Assembly (NCBI GenBank): GCA_964035575.1
Contig: OZ037835.1
Coordinates: 1,488,001 to 1,552,000 of the forward strand
Reading direction: 5' to 3'
Source of the DNA: Rhynchopus sp. YZ270_cl-10
Lineage: Eukaryota > Euglenozoa > Diplonemea > Diplonemida > Diplonemidae
Length of the DNA: 64,000 nt
Shown here: positions 1 to 9,477 of the stretch, in pieces
How the letters are laid out: every line of letters starts with the position of its first letter
Position numbering within the stretch: the first letter of the stretch is position 1
Notes under the pieces: model-generated
What the model was told of the DNA's origin: nothing
Database searches by the model: none
What the model saw: only the letters and a program-made list of their open reading frames with translations
Position numbers and translations under genes: made by a program

Positions 1-49
1 CAACGTAGGAAATTTTCGCGCGGAGCGCAAAAAAAAAAAAATTTTCTTT

Positions 50-256
50 GGAGAAGGCTCGGTTTTCCATTATTGTTACAAAGTGTAGTGATTTAGGATC
101 TTTTTTTTCAGGAAAATTCAAAGGATAAACCACTTTTCCGGTGACCCCCCTCCCCCTCCTATACCAAAAAAAGTTTTCCTCCCCGGATTTCGATCGGACC
201 CCCCTCCCCCCCTTTTATTGTTATTTTGTAACAATAAATGGAAAAACGAGCCTTCC
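50..256. repeat. Short inverted-repeat element
   Basis: A segment at about 52-81 reading AAGGCTCG, then TTTCCATTATTGTTACAAA, returns as its reverse complement at about 223-254. The interior is C-rich with poly-A/T. This resembles a roughly 200-bp MITE or fold-back. No target duplication was found and no coding content is seen. Confidence 0.5.
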
Positions 257-832
257 CTTGCCCTCGGTAACCCCGTAAGCCAAAACCCCGAAACCTGGAA
301 AAAGGCCTGGAACGGATAAAAAGATTCAAAAATGACGAAGCAATACAATGAAGAGCCTAGAGTCAACAGTGATGACGACGAAAGTATGCGACGCTGAGAG
401 CAAGAATAATAAAAAGAAGAGACTCTCGCATGAAATCTGACAAGTTTAATACAAACAGCGTGTAAAAAAAAAGAGGGGTGGGACTCTATTTTTTTTCTTG
501 GGTGAACAATTGGAGGAAGAATTGCGAGGCAATAATATGCAACTTTTATAAAGTAACGCTACAAGTATGTCTGGTTTTTGTGCGCACCCCAATAATGAAG
601 TGTAACAAAATAAATTTTTTTTTTGTAGTTTCGACAATCACCTGTCCGAGAACGGGTTCTGTACACAATGTTTTATATATATATTTTTTTTGTAGCTACC
701 TGCAAAAAAAAAAAAGAAGATGAACCTGAGCCTCTCGGGCTTAACCACCTCGAAATAAAGTGTAAAATGGTGTAAAAAAAAAAAAAAAAGAAAAAAAAAA
801 AGTTAAAAAGATGACCCTAAGCCCGTACTTAT
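257..832. other. AT-rich spacer, no gene seen
   Basis: Low-complexity A/T tracts, including long poly-A runs near 703-714 and 776-800. No ORF of convincing composition was seen. It may hold the 3' UTR of the minus-strand gene that ends at 833. Confidence 0.5.
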
Positions 833-1846
833 TTAAGTACTTACTTCTGAGAAAGTTCCCGACTTGTCGTCACTCTCCTCGTCATCGTCATCGTCATGGT
901 CAATGGTATGGTTACTAACCGCTTGAGAAACCATGACATCCTCACTGACTTCTCCAACTTCGCTGCCTTCATCTGCAGAGTCATGGCGGAGGTCATCTGG
1001 AACCTCAGACTCCCATGAGCCACCTCCAACATTTACCTTGGCGGTGGCCACTGCACTGGCGAGAGGAATGTAGACCATGGTATTTCCACCCTTCTCTATT
1101 ACGACTTCTTTACTGAAGTCAATCACGTACGTGTCGGGAACACGATACTTGAAATCGTAAACACCAGGTGTGAAGTTGGTGCTGGGCAATGTTCTTTTGA
1201 ACGACATGGTGAAGTCGCTGCCCGAGAGTTTTGCAGAGTCAGGGACGAGCTTCGTGCACCCGCTCTCCACCATGAGCCAGAGACACTTCACTCCATTGTG
1301 CGTAACCCCGCCTTTGTTTGTGCATTCTGGCCAGCTTCTCGTAATCTTTTTAGCTGGTGTCACTGAGGAGGTCTGTAGTTTGGCCTGGTACAACGTGAGA
1401 ACTTTCGCCTCATCGAGGTTGCATTTCTGTGCCAAGTTCTTCAGGCTCTTGTACTCCGCCGAATTGCTCTGTCCATTGGTGGGCGTTTGGCGCAGGGTGA
1501 AGCCGCAGAATTCGAGGTCGCTGTTCCCACTCGCTCGGCGGGAATAGTACGTCATGCTGCCGGCGTCTACTGCATTTTTGGCAGTCTTAATTTTGTGAAG
1601 TAAGTTCATCTCAATGCTAATTAAGCCGCTCTCTGATTTCAGATTTATCCCGAAAAGATTGTTCAACATCGCCTTCAACGGCGCATGAAGGAATGATTTG
1701 CCCTCTTTTTTCATCACATATATCTTGAGGAAGTTCTGCACCACATCCCTCACCTTAGATTCCACAGCCGGTTTGGGTTTGGGTTTGTCATCTACGACCT
1801 TCGATCTTTTGGTAGGCAGGGGCTGTGTCGCTGAGCGTTTTCCCAT
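833..1846 (-). CDS. Hypothetical protein with basic N-terminus and acidic tail
   Basis: An open frame of 337 residues on the minus strand. I do not recognise the family. The first 30 residues are basic and proline-rich with KRSK- and KPKPKP-type clusters that could be a nuclear signal. The middle, about residues 40-260, is of mixed composition with likely beta strands and several cysteines. The last 60 residues are strongly acidic, with a run of five Asp followed by EESDD. A basic head with an acidic tail is common in chromatin-binding or chaperone proteins, but no motif proves that. A TATAAAAA stretch lies directly before the start codon. The gene fills the left arm of an inverted duplication whose right arm (1948-2912) holds a broken copy. 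That an open frame of this length persists beside a decayed twin suggests it was kept by selection or duplicated recently. Confidence 0.7.
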   Translation of the reverse strand: MGKRSATQPLPTKRSKVVDDKPKPKPAVESKVRDVVQNFLKIYVMKKEGKSFLHAPLKAMLNNLFGINLKSESGLISIEMNLLHKIKTAKNAVDAGSMTYYSRRASGNSDLEFCGFTLRQTPTNGQSNSAEYKSLKNLAQKCNLDEAKVLTLYQAKLQTSSVTPAKKITRSWPECTNKGGVTHNGVKCLWLMVESGCTKLVPDSAKLSGSDFTMSFKRTLPSTNFTPGVYDFKYRVPDTYVIDFSKEVVIEKGGNTMVYIPLASAVATAKVNVGGGSWESEVPDDLRHDSADEGSEVGEVSEDVMVSQAVSNHTIDHDDDDDEESDDKSGTFSEVST

Positions 1847-2912
1847 TTTTTATATTGTTTTTGTTGGTTAATTCCTGAATTGAGTGTCAGGGGGCGGGAG
1901 GGTAGCTTGAACCATGCACATTAATTAATAATTATAATGCAACCTCGTTCAACCACCCCCCTGACACCCAATTCAGGAACCAACAAAAGCAATATAAACT
2001 GCCTACCAAAAAAGCGAAGCCCGATGATGCCACAAACCAGCTACTGTGGAATCTAAGGTGACGGATGTGGTGCAGAACTTCCTCAAGATATATGTGGTGA
2101 AAAAAGAGGGTAAAGCATTCCTTCATGCGCCGTTGAAGGCGATGTTGAACAATCTTTTCGGGATAAAGAGAGCGGCTTAATTAACGTTGAGATGAACGCA
2201 CAAAATTCACAAAATTAAGACTGCCAAAAATGCAGTAGACGCCGGCAGCATGACGTACTATTCCCGCCGAGCGAGTGGGAACAGCGACCTCGAATTCTGC
2301 GGCTTCACCCGCCCACCAATGGACAGAGCAATTCGGCGGAGTACAAGAGCCTGAAGAACTTGGCAGCAGAGAAATGCAACCTCGATGAGGCGAAAGTTCT
2401 CACGTTGTACCAGGCCAAACTACAGACCTCCTCAGTGACACCAGCTAAAAAGATTACGAGAAGCTGGCCAGAATGCACAAACAAAGGCGAGGTTACGCAC
2501 AATGGAGTGAATCCTGACTCTGCAAAACTCTCGGGCAGCGACTTCACCATGTCGTTCAAAAGAACATTGCCCAGCACCAACTTCACACCTGGTGTTTACG
2601 ATTTCAAGTATCGTGTTCCCGACACGTACGTGATTGACTTCAGTAAAGAAGTCGTAATAGAGAAGGGTGGAAATACCATGGTCTACATTCCTCTCGCCAG
2701 TGCAGTGGCCACCGCCAAGGTAAATGTTGGAGGTGGCTCATGGGAGTCTGAGGTTCCAGATGACCTCCGCCATGACTCTGCAGATGAAGGCAGCGAAGTT
2801 GGAGAAGTCAGTGAGGATGTCATGGTTTCTCAAGCGGTTAGTAACCATACCATTGACCATGACGATGACGATGACGAGGAGAGTGACGACAAGTCGGGAA
2901 CTTTATCAGAAC
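850..2912. repeat. Large inverted duplication of a gene
   Basis: The left arm, about 850-1908, and the right arm, about 1945-2912, are reverse complements over nearly the whole length of the 337-residue gene and its 5' flank. An AT-rich spacer of about 40 bp lies between them. The right arm is shorter. The two 5' ends face each other across the spacer. Confidence 0.85.
1948..2912 (+). pseudogene. Broken inverted copy of the 833-1846 gene
   Basis: The plus strand here encodes long stretches identical or nearly identical to the minus-strand hypothetical protein, including the middle region and the acidic tail with its Asp run. The frame is interrupted in the N-terminal half, and short segments are missing relative to the left arm. 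The longest surviving open stretch starts near 2360 and runs on past the end of the homology into unrelated C-rich sequence. It is most likely a non-functional copy. Confidence 0.8.
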
Positions 2913-3654
2913 CAGAGGCCATGACTTTGGTATTTTTACCCCTTTCTCTCCCCCCCCCCCCCCCCCCCTCCCAGTACCTGTTAGACACACTTGTAGTGTT
3001 ATTTTGTAAAAGTTGTTGTGGTTGCATATAATTATTAATTAATGCCAAAAGATCGGGTGGAGGGGTGGGGGTGAGATGACAGCTAAAAGATCGGGTGGGG
3101 GTCGGTGAGGTCGTTCATTTTTGTTACACACACACACACACACACAGCATTTTATGTGACATGACAGGTGCCACCTTCACGGTGACTACCTCGACGACGC
3201 ACACGCTCCACAACGAGGTCAAACCCGAAAAAGAGAACCTTAGGGCACAGCCAGTACACCTTTCCCTAAGTGTGTAGCATGCAGAACATACATGGGCTGA
3301 CATCAAAACCAAAAAAAGAAGCAAATAAAAAACAACATTTTTTGTTTATCTCTCTGCAAGAATTTTTCCCACGGCTATTTGTGTGTACCATCAAAAGTGC
3401 TCGTAAGTGCCTTCATTTCCATTTTTCCCCCAGGATTGAGGACATGTGGGCAATTTGTGATGTCGAAAAAAAAAGTTTTGGTCAAAAAATGGACTTGTCT
3501 TTCGGAAAAAATCGGCTGCGCAAAACCGTGTTTTAGACCCCCACAGATGCTCAAAACTGCCAAATTTTGCTTTTAATGGCCTCAAATCGTCGAAATTCGC
3601 CCTAAAAGGGGGCAAAAAAAAAAATTCGAGAGTCCCTTTCCCTGGGAGGCAATA
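2913..3654. other. Spacer with poly-C, CA microsatellite and a P-block fragment
   Basis: It contains a poly-C run near 2950-2970 and a (CA)n tract at 3126-3147. At about 3440-3640 lies a reverse-oriented fragment of the homopolymer-rich P block, which also occurs at 7500-7870 and 18200-19260; the phrase TTTTGAGCATCT and the segment CAAATCGTCGAAATT are shared. No gene is seen. Confidence 0.5.
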
Positions 3655-3669
3655 GCCACCGGCAAAAAC

Positions 3670-3958
3670 ACCTGTCATATGACAGGTGGTACCTGTCAAA
3701 ATGACAGGTACCACCTGTCAAAATGACAGGTACCACCTGTCATATGACAGGTACCACCTGTCAAAATGACAGGTGGTACCTGTCATCTTACAGGTACCAC
3801 CTGTCATATGACAGGTGGTACTTGTCACCACCTGTCATTTTACAGGTGGTACCTGTCATTTTACAGGTACCACCTGTCATATTACTAGTAATATTCAATT
3901 ATCACCTGTCATATTTATAACTAGTTACACCACCTGTCATATCACCTGTCATGGCCAT
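3670..3958. repeat. Palindromic ACCTGTCA/TGACAGGT cluster
   Basis: About fifteen copies of TGACAGGT or its complement alternate in orientation, often as TGACAGGTACCACCTGTCA-type palindromes. They form the left subterminal part of the 3655-4695 element, with two degenerate copies at its right end. Confidence 0.8.
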
Positions 3959-4061
3959 AACTAGTCCGTCGTGTAAAGGACCACGAATAGGACTGATGGG
4001 AAAATCCGCTTTTGACCGTGGGAGTGAAATAATGTTACCACACGACGAGTGTACACCCTGC

Positions 4062-4290
4062 TACGTGTCCTCCCACCACATCACCACACACCACCACACA
4101 GCCCCACCCCTCCCCTTGATGAGTCGTCATCGATATCAGACGCTGTTTGTGTTGCTATTGCGTACAGTGTGCCGTCATTGTTCCACAGAGTGCCCACAAA
4201 ATAGTGCTGAGCGTCTGCACAGACTCCGGGTGCTGGCTGAAGTGCGCTGAGTATCGAGACCGTGGGACTTTTCAGCAATGGTCCGCCTTG
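4062..4290 (+). pseudogene. 5' fragment of a tandem-kinase receptor gene
   Basis: The DNA aligns by eye with 26850-27020, the 5' UTR and first exon-like part of the second receptor gene. A CACC-rich leader is followed by a signal-peptide-like RHRYQTLFVLLL and then by the diagnostic CTDSGCWLKC peptide with YRDRG after it. The signal peptide and the Cys motif lie in different frames, so the fragment cannot be expressed as in the intact gene. Homology stops near 4290, leaving no propeller or kinase. Confidence 0.8.
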
Positions 4291-4365
4291 ACTTCGGCAT
4301 CCGGAAAGTCTGTCCTCTGCTTGCGGAGGACTAGGCACAAGAAATATTGCGTTCCCCCAGACCAT
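4290..4365. repeat. Short repeat shared with 36815-36890
   Basis: The segment holding GTCTGTCCTCTGCTTGCGG and AATATTGCGTTCCCCCAGA recurs in reverse complement at about 36815-36885 inside the 35506-37980 element. It could be a remnant of an inserted block or of gene sequence copied with the pseudogene. Confidence 0.7.
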
Positions 4366-4695
4366 TCATTCATTCGAACTACTTTGAAAGAGACAATCGA
4401 CGAAAAGCCTTTTCTCGGAAACTGTATTCTTCTCCGCCAACACAAACCACCTGACAGGACAAAAACCTTTTCCCACAACGTTTTTTGGTTCTCCTTTTTT
4501 TTAACTTTCTGCTTTTCATCTTTTTTCAAAATGTGTCGAACATTCGCGAACCGGTCAACGCACGTTTGCAGGCTTTGAGTGGAACGCAGGACAATTATAC
4601 TTGCATCCACCAACTTATGGCCATGACAGGTGATATTTCTAGTAACATGACTAGTGAAAGTGTATGGCGGTGGTACCTGTCGTATGAGAGGTGGC

Positions 4696-5450
4696 TACGG
4701 CGAAGAACAATAGGCAGACAACGCGAGCTTTGGTGGTGCGTTTGGTGGTGGGCCATGGGACAACAACTGCGCTGAGGACAGACGCACATCACAACGCTGT
4801 GACGTGCAACGCACTACTAGGATGCGAATCTGACAGCAGCTGTGGATGCGTGAGTGGCGACTGCAAGCAGCTCGGTGTCGTCGCCTCTTGGTGTTGTGGG
4901 ATGGATGCACCTGCGTTCGATGCTGCTCACACTACTACACCTCTGCTCCTCCCAGTGGCTCCACACAGTGACACCTAACCTGGGCTACAATTCCTTCACC
5001 ACTGGTGAACACCATTTCCTGCAACGGAACACTTGAGATGGACCAGATCTTCGTTGGAACCTTTGGATCAACAGTGACGAAGGAATGTCGCACACCCACA
5101 CCGACCGCTTATGCACCACAAACGGACCTCAAACAGGCAGTGGTTCATAAGACCCTGCGGGAACACAGACGCCACCGTCACCAAAAGGGAAGGTTCGTTG
5201 GTCTTTTTATAGTCGTGGACCGAGAGCCTGCCAAGATGTGTCAACGGTTCTTGAAGGTGAGAGGACGAAAGGGCACCTGGAAATGTGTCGCTCCTCTCGG
5301 CGAGAATGTGCCCCTGCAGATGCCCTTCGTCTGTTTCATTTTACTTAATAGAGTCATTGTGGAGTCAGGCCAGCTTATTGCCCACGGCAGAGCTGCCACA
5401 TCCAGGGTGAGATAGACAGTGTCGATATTATTCGCACAGGGGTGACTTGT
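4696..5450 (+). pseudogene. Possible decayed secreted-domain coding sequence
   Basis: GC content rises to a gene-like level and short frames carry Cys-rich text (CESDSSCGCVSGDCKQ near 4823-4870) and ISCNGTLEMDQIFVGTFGS near 5010-5065, which recalls small extracellular beta domains. A Pro/Thr stretch follows. No continuous frame joins them. It may be the decayed remainder of a receptor gene whose 5' end lies in the adjoining element, but this is inference. The stretch TTGTGGAGTCAGGCCAGCTT at about 5358-5377 belongs to the R4 block seen at 24655 and 39360. Confidence 0.35.
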
Positions 5451-5914
5451 TGCGAACTGAGCCATGGTTCCCCGCTATGCTCCCGGGTTACACATATAGT
5501 GTGGTGTGCTCTGGAGGAAGCGTTTCAACTTTTCAACCTCTTCCCGAATTTACCTTTCGCGATTTTTTACCCTCCCCCGTTTTAGAAATCAACAGAGAGT
5601 GTACGTTAAGATTTTTTCAACAAGCAAAGAGTAACGAGGTTTCTCAAGCATTTTTTGGCCGCTAAAAAGTGAACAAGATAAAACAATAAGCTCACGTTTC
5701 TTTTACCGAACAGATTTTATTCTCCACCCCATACCCAAAACGTAAACACCACTTTCAATCAGGAAAAATATTTTCCTCTCCTTTTTTCTTCCACACGCAC
5801 TGCATGGAAAACAAAAGATCTTAGTAAGGGGAATTTTTTTTTGAGCGGGGTTTTGATATCTTCTTAGTTTTTTTTTTCAACTAAGATCTTAGTTTTTTTT
5901 TTTAAGATCTTAGT

Positions 5915-7110
5915 CAGGGGTGTCGCTAATTCGGGTCCAGGGTCCCGACTTTTTCAAAACCCAAAAAAAAATTTGCACCCCTAGTAAAATCTGTGTAGGA
6001 AAAAAAAAATTTGCACCTAATACAGGGTGGGTTTAATGTGTTAACAACTTGTTCTTTTTTTAAGTGAGAGGCCACCGTGAACTCGGTTGTGTCAGAACGT
6101 TCCAAAAACGAGGTTTTTGGGGGTCAGGGAAAATCCCCAGGTGCCGCCCTCACCCCGCGAAGATTTTTTTTTTTTTGGGTGGGATTTCCAGATTTACCTT
6201 ACCCTGCCTTACCCTTTTTTTTTGCAAACCAGGGTTTCCTTAGTAAAGGTACCATAGCGTGTTTTTGCGCACACATGTGACCCCACCGTGGAGAGCAATC
6301 GGCTCGCGCAATCAAAAGAACGCAGAGAAAAAGGAAAAGACAAAAAGACAAAAGCTGGGTACCGTGCGCCTGCGGCGCTACCGTTCTCAGTCAAGAACAC
6401 CACAATTTCATCTGAAGCTGTGTTTTCAGAGTTGAACATGACCCTTGTTTACGAGAATCGGCAGTCTCGAAAAGTGCACAGGAATAAAAAAATGGTGAAA
6501 ATTTAAATACCGAAAACTCGTCCATTTTTCCAAAATGACCCCATCACTTTCTGCAATTGCACCGCATCGGACGATGCAATCAACAAAAACGCCCAAAAAC
6601 GCCTCCCCTTTTTTCGTGATCTGGGAACATGCTTGCAAGGGTTTCCTTGCTAAAACCAGAGAATCTCATACTTCATAGTAAGGGTACTTTAGCGTATTTT
6701 AGCGCACACATGTGACCCCACCGTGGAGAGCAATCGGCTCGCACAATCAAAAGAACGCAGAGAAAAGGGAAAAAGAAAAAGACAAAAGTTGGGTACCGTG
6801 CGCCTGCGGCGCTACCTACTGTTCTCAGTAGTGTCAAAAACACCACAATTTCATCTGAATTTGGGTTTTCAGACCTGAAAATGACCCATGTTTAAGAGTA
6901 TGGGTTCATATTTTGTGAAAATTTAAGTCACTAAAAGTTTGTCCATTTTTCCGTATATCCCCCACCACAGCCTGGGATTGGCTCGGAAATGCCACAAAAC
7001 ACTGTTTTTTCGCCCCCTGGTGATGGAAAAAAAATCCCCACGTAAAAAAAAAAAATTGCACCCCGATTTCAGATTTTTCAAAAATTTTCCCAAAATTAGC
7101 GACACCCCTG
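5915..7110. mobile_element. hAT-like non-autonomous element, 8-bp TSD ATCTTAGT
   Basis: The termini are CAGGGGTGTCGCTAA and its complement, flanked by a perfect 8-bp duplication at 5907-5914 and 7111-7118. The CAGGG start and 8-bp TSD are the hAT signature. Inside are two copies of a module that starts GTGACCCCACCGTGGAGAGC and ends with the hairpin GCGCCTGCGGCGC (about 6279-6385 and 6712-6818). No transposase frame is seen. It inserted into an AAGATCTTAG repeat of the 5803-8843 element. Confidence 0.9.
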
Positions 7111-7128
7111 ATCTTAGTTTTTTTGTTA

Positions 7129-7428
7129 CTGGGGGGGGGCGAATAAGAGATGTGGCATCTCTTATTAGGCGAACGGACGAGCCAAAAATAAAAAAATTTT
7201 TTTGGGGGAAAAAAAGCAAATAGACATTTTCGCCGGAGGCAAAAAAATTTTTTTGACCACTTTTTTGCCAGACCGGGTAGACAGGGTAAAATTTCAAAAT
7301 GTTTTTTCAAGATAAAACCCTGTTGCATGCAAAAAAAAAAAAAAAAAATACCCCCAAAATCTCAACCTGATCTCTTATTCGGCCCTAATCTCTTATTCAC
7401 CCCTGATCTCTTATTCGCCCCCCCCCAG
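7129..7428. mobile_element. TA-flanked MITE
   Basis: Terminal inverted repeats CTGGGGGGGGGCGAATAAGA and its complement, with TA on both sides (7127-7128, 7429-7430). The empty site GTTAAGATCTTAG is present as a neighbouring repeat unit at about 7469-7481. The right end carries extra copies of ATCTCTTATTC. Noncoding. Confidence 0.85.
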
Positions 7429-7499
7429 TAAGATCTTAGTTTTTTTTCCACTAAGATCTTAGTTTTTTTTGTTAAGATCTTAGTTTTTTTTATTAAGAT

Positions 7500-7870
7500 C
7501 TTAGGAGGGTGTTCAAATTTCCCGTTTTTCCCTTTTCTCCCGTTTTTCCCTTTGTCTTTGCCATTTTTTTTTCCAAAAAAAAAAAATTTTTTTTTTTGAC
7601 AAGGCAATTTTCAGGTGAAAAAAAAATTTTTTTTTCGAAAAAATTTTGGCCCCCTGAGGTGGGTCTGGGGGCACCGAAAAATGCCAAAAAACGCAAAAAT
7701 TGGCTGTTTTGAGCATCTGTGGTTACACCAAATACACGTCTCTGAACAAGCCTATACTATACCCAAAAGTGGCTAGGCAAGGACGTGTTTGACCAAAAAA
7801 AAAAATTTTTTTTTTCAAAAAAATCGAGTTTTCGTCACCTGTGGGTGGTCGTAGGATCGAAATTTGCGAA
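7500..7870 (+). repeat. P block: homopolymer-rich dispersed repeat
   Basis: Runs of A then T of 8-12 bases alternate with phrases such as GAGGTGGGTCTGGGGGCACC and TTTTGAGCATCTGTGGT. Related units occur at 18200-19260 and, reversed, at 3440-3640. It lies inside the 5803-8843 element. No coding potential. Confidence 0.6.
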
Positions 7871-9058
7871 AAATTTTCACTTTTTTTTTTTGACCCAAAA
7901 AAAATTTTTATATATCAGCCAAAATCTGCTTAGCCGTATACAAAGGCCTGTTTTTGGAGCCACTTTAAAGTGATAAAAAATCCGCCAAAAAAATGTTGTG
8001 ACCCCGGAATTTTTTCAGATCGATCCGGAAATTCATATACGCGCCTTTTCGAGTGAAAATATTACACCTCCGGCCTCTCAAACGTACTTGACCGTGGACA
8101 GGTGGATTTTATCAATTTTATGGCCCGGGCACATTCTGAAAAAAAATATTCTTGGAAAGATAGGGTGCGAAAACGTTCAATTCCGGGGTCGGACGGTCAA
8201 AAATATGCATCTGGGGCGAGCGAGTGGGCGGCGGGAGAATGGGTACTATGTACTGGGTACTGTACAGTGTACTATGTACGGTGAGGAAATCTCCTCTTTG
8301 GGTCCAACACAGCGATGTCTCTAAATTAGATTTTTTTTGTCAAAAATTGTCGATTTTTTTTTCTTTGGATTTATTTTTGACAAATCTTTCAATTCCGACC
8401 ATTTTTGTCAACTGGAAACACACTCCACGGTATGCAACTTTTGGTGGAGCCGACCACTCTTTCTGCACTGAAAATCCCCTGTATTACATGCACAAAGCAT
8501 TGGAGCCACTTTTTTTTTACTTCTACTCCACTAAAATGGTCGATTTTTTTTTCTATGAAACGCGGGGAGCTCGGAAATCCATATACGCCCATTTTCGGGG
8601 TGTTTGGAAAATAAGTTCTCACCTGAGGCGGCGGAGAGCAAAAGTGAAAAAACTGCCGATTGTGTGTGTAGTTTTAAAGGAAGGAAAAATAAAATTAATA
8701 AAAAAAACTAAGATCTTAAAAAAAAAAAATCTAAGATCTTAAGAAAAAAACTAAGATCTTAACAAAAAACACTAAGATCTTACTTAATTAAAAAAAAACA
8801 CTAAGATCGGTCATATCTTAATTAAGATCTTTTGTAATACATGGCACTGGTTTTTGTATTTCGCTAATTTTTATCAAAAAGCTTTAGTTCCTAGTTTCGA
8901 GTGCGAAACGTTTCTCCATGTATTGCACGGGAAACAATATGACAAACAGGTGCAGGGTGGTTCCGTGCTTATCATAGAACCTGACACCTTGTGTGTCTCC
9001 CAAAAGCCAAAAAGCGTTGTGTGTGAATTTTTGAAGGAAGGAAAAATAAAAGCTGGGG

Positions 9059-9477
9059 GATAAGGTCGCGTGACTCGCCGAGTGGTTGTGAACCGCCTCC
9101 GTTCTCTTACGGTACGGAACGTCCCACCCTTTGCATGAGCTCGACTGAGATGCTTTAGCACGTTTCAACTTTTCTTTTATTTATGTGCCCACCCGACATA
9201 AGTATCACCACTGCCTTGTGATATCTTTATTGATGCTAAGTCGGAGGCAGCTTTTATGCGATACTTTCCTAAGAGTCATTCTGCGTGTCAGATGGTACTT
9301 TTGTGCTTCTTTTGTTCATCGAAAGTGTACCTGTGGGGCACATTCGTCTTTAGTTAAATAAAGCACCGCTCTCTCTCTTGTTTGACATATTCGTGTCTTC
9401 ACATCCTCCCCACCCACATCAGCAGGTATACATGGGTTGGGCCTTCCTCCCACAAACAACTCTGCTGCAGCAGAACA
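9059..9477 (+). promoter_or_regulatory. 5' region of the first receptor gene
   Basis: About 420 bp between the R2 block and the first receptor start. No clear TATA box. A CT-rich, CACC-rich leader (about 9400-9470) precedes the start codon, like the leaders of the second receptor gene and the 4062-4290 fragment. Transcription control is inferred from position only. Confidence 0.4.

Larger units (their letters stand above)
3655..4695. mobile_element. TA-flanked MITE carrying a receptor-gene fragment
   Basis: The outer ends read TA-GCCACC and GGTGGC-TA, followed inward by CCTGTCATATGACAGG-like sequence on both sides. The segment CCTGTCATGGCCATAA at about 3944-3960 is mirrored at 4614-4632. The TA on each side fits a Tc1/mariner-type target duplication. 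Between the inverted ends is sequence matching the 5' end of the tandem-kinase receptor genes, so this looks like a non-autonomous element that captured host sequence. No transposase is seen. Confidence 0.55.
5803..8843. mobile_element. 3.0-kb non-autonomous TIR element, 6-bp TSD GCACTG
   Basis: The left end CATGGAAAACAAAAGATCTT pairs with the right end (reverse complement CATGTATTACAAAAGATCTT). GCACTG stands on both sides (5797-5802 and 8844-8849). The uninterrupted R1/R2 copies show the empty site. Arrays of AAGATCTT separated by poly-T (left, about 5815-7505) or poly-A (right, about 8705-8830) form fold-back style termini. The interior is AT-rich with no coding sequence. Two younger elements sit in it (5915-7110, 7129-7428). 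At about 8653-8697 it holds a piece resembling the R2 3' end. Confidence 0.85.
5672..9058 (+). repeat. R1/R2 dispersed block, copy 1, split by an insertion
   Basis: Positions 5672-5802 match the R1 half (GATTTTATTCTCC, then AAACGTAAACACCACTTTCA) and 8850-9058 match the R2 half (TTTCGAGTGCGAAACGTTTC, TTGCACGGGAAACAATATGA, GGAAGGAAAAATAAAA). The uninterrupted copy is at 49620-49960. The split coincides exactly with the ends of the 5803-8843 element. The function of the block is unknown. Confidence 0.85.

Noticed and set aside
118-366. 82-residue minus-strand frame at the window start
   Set aside because: Spans an inverted-repeat element and poly-G/poly-C runs; no gene-like composition.
9061-9140. 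tRNA-like stretch (CTCGCCGAGTGG resembles a box A)
   Set aside because: No matching TTCGANNCC box B and no acceptor stem could be folded by eye.
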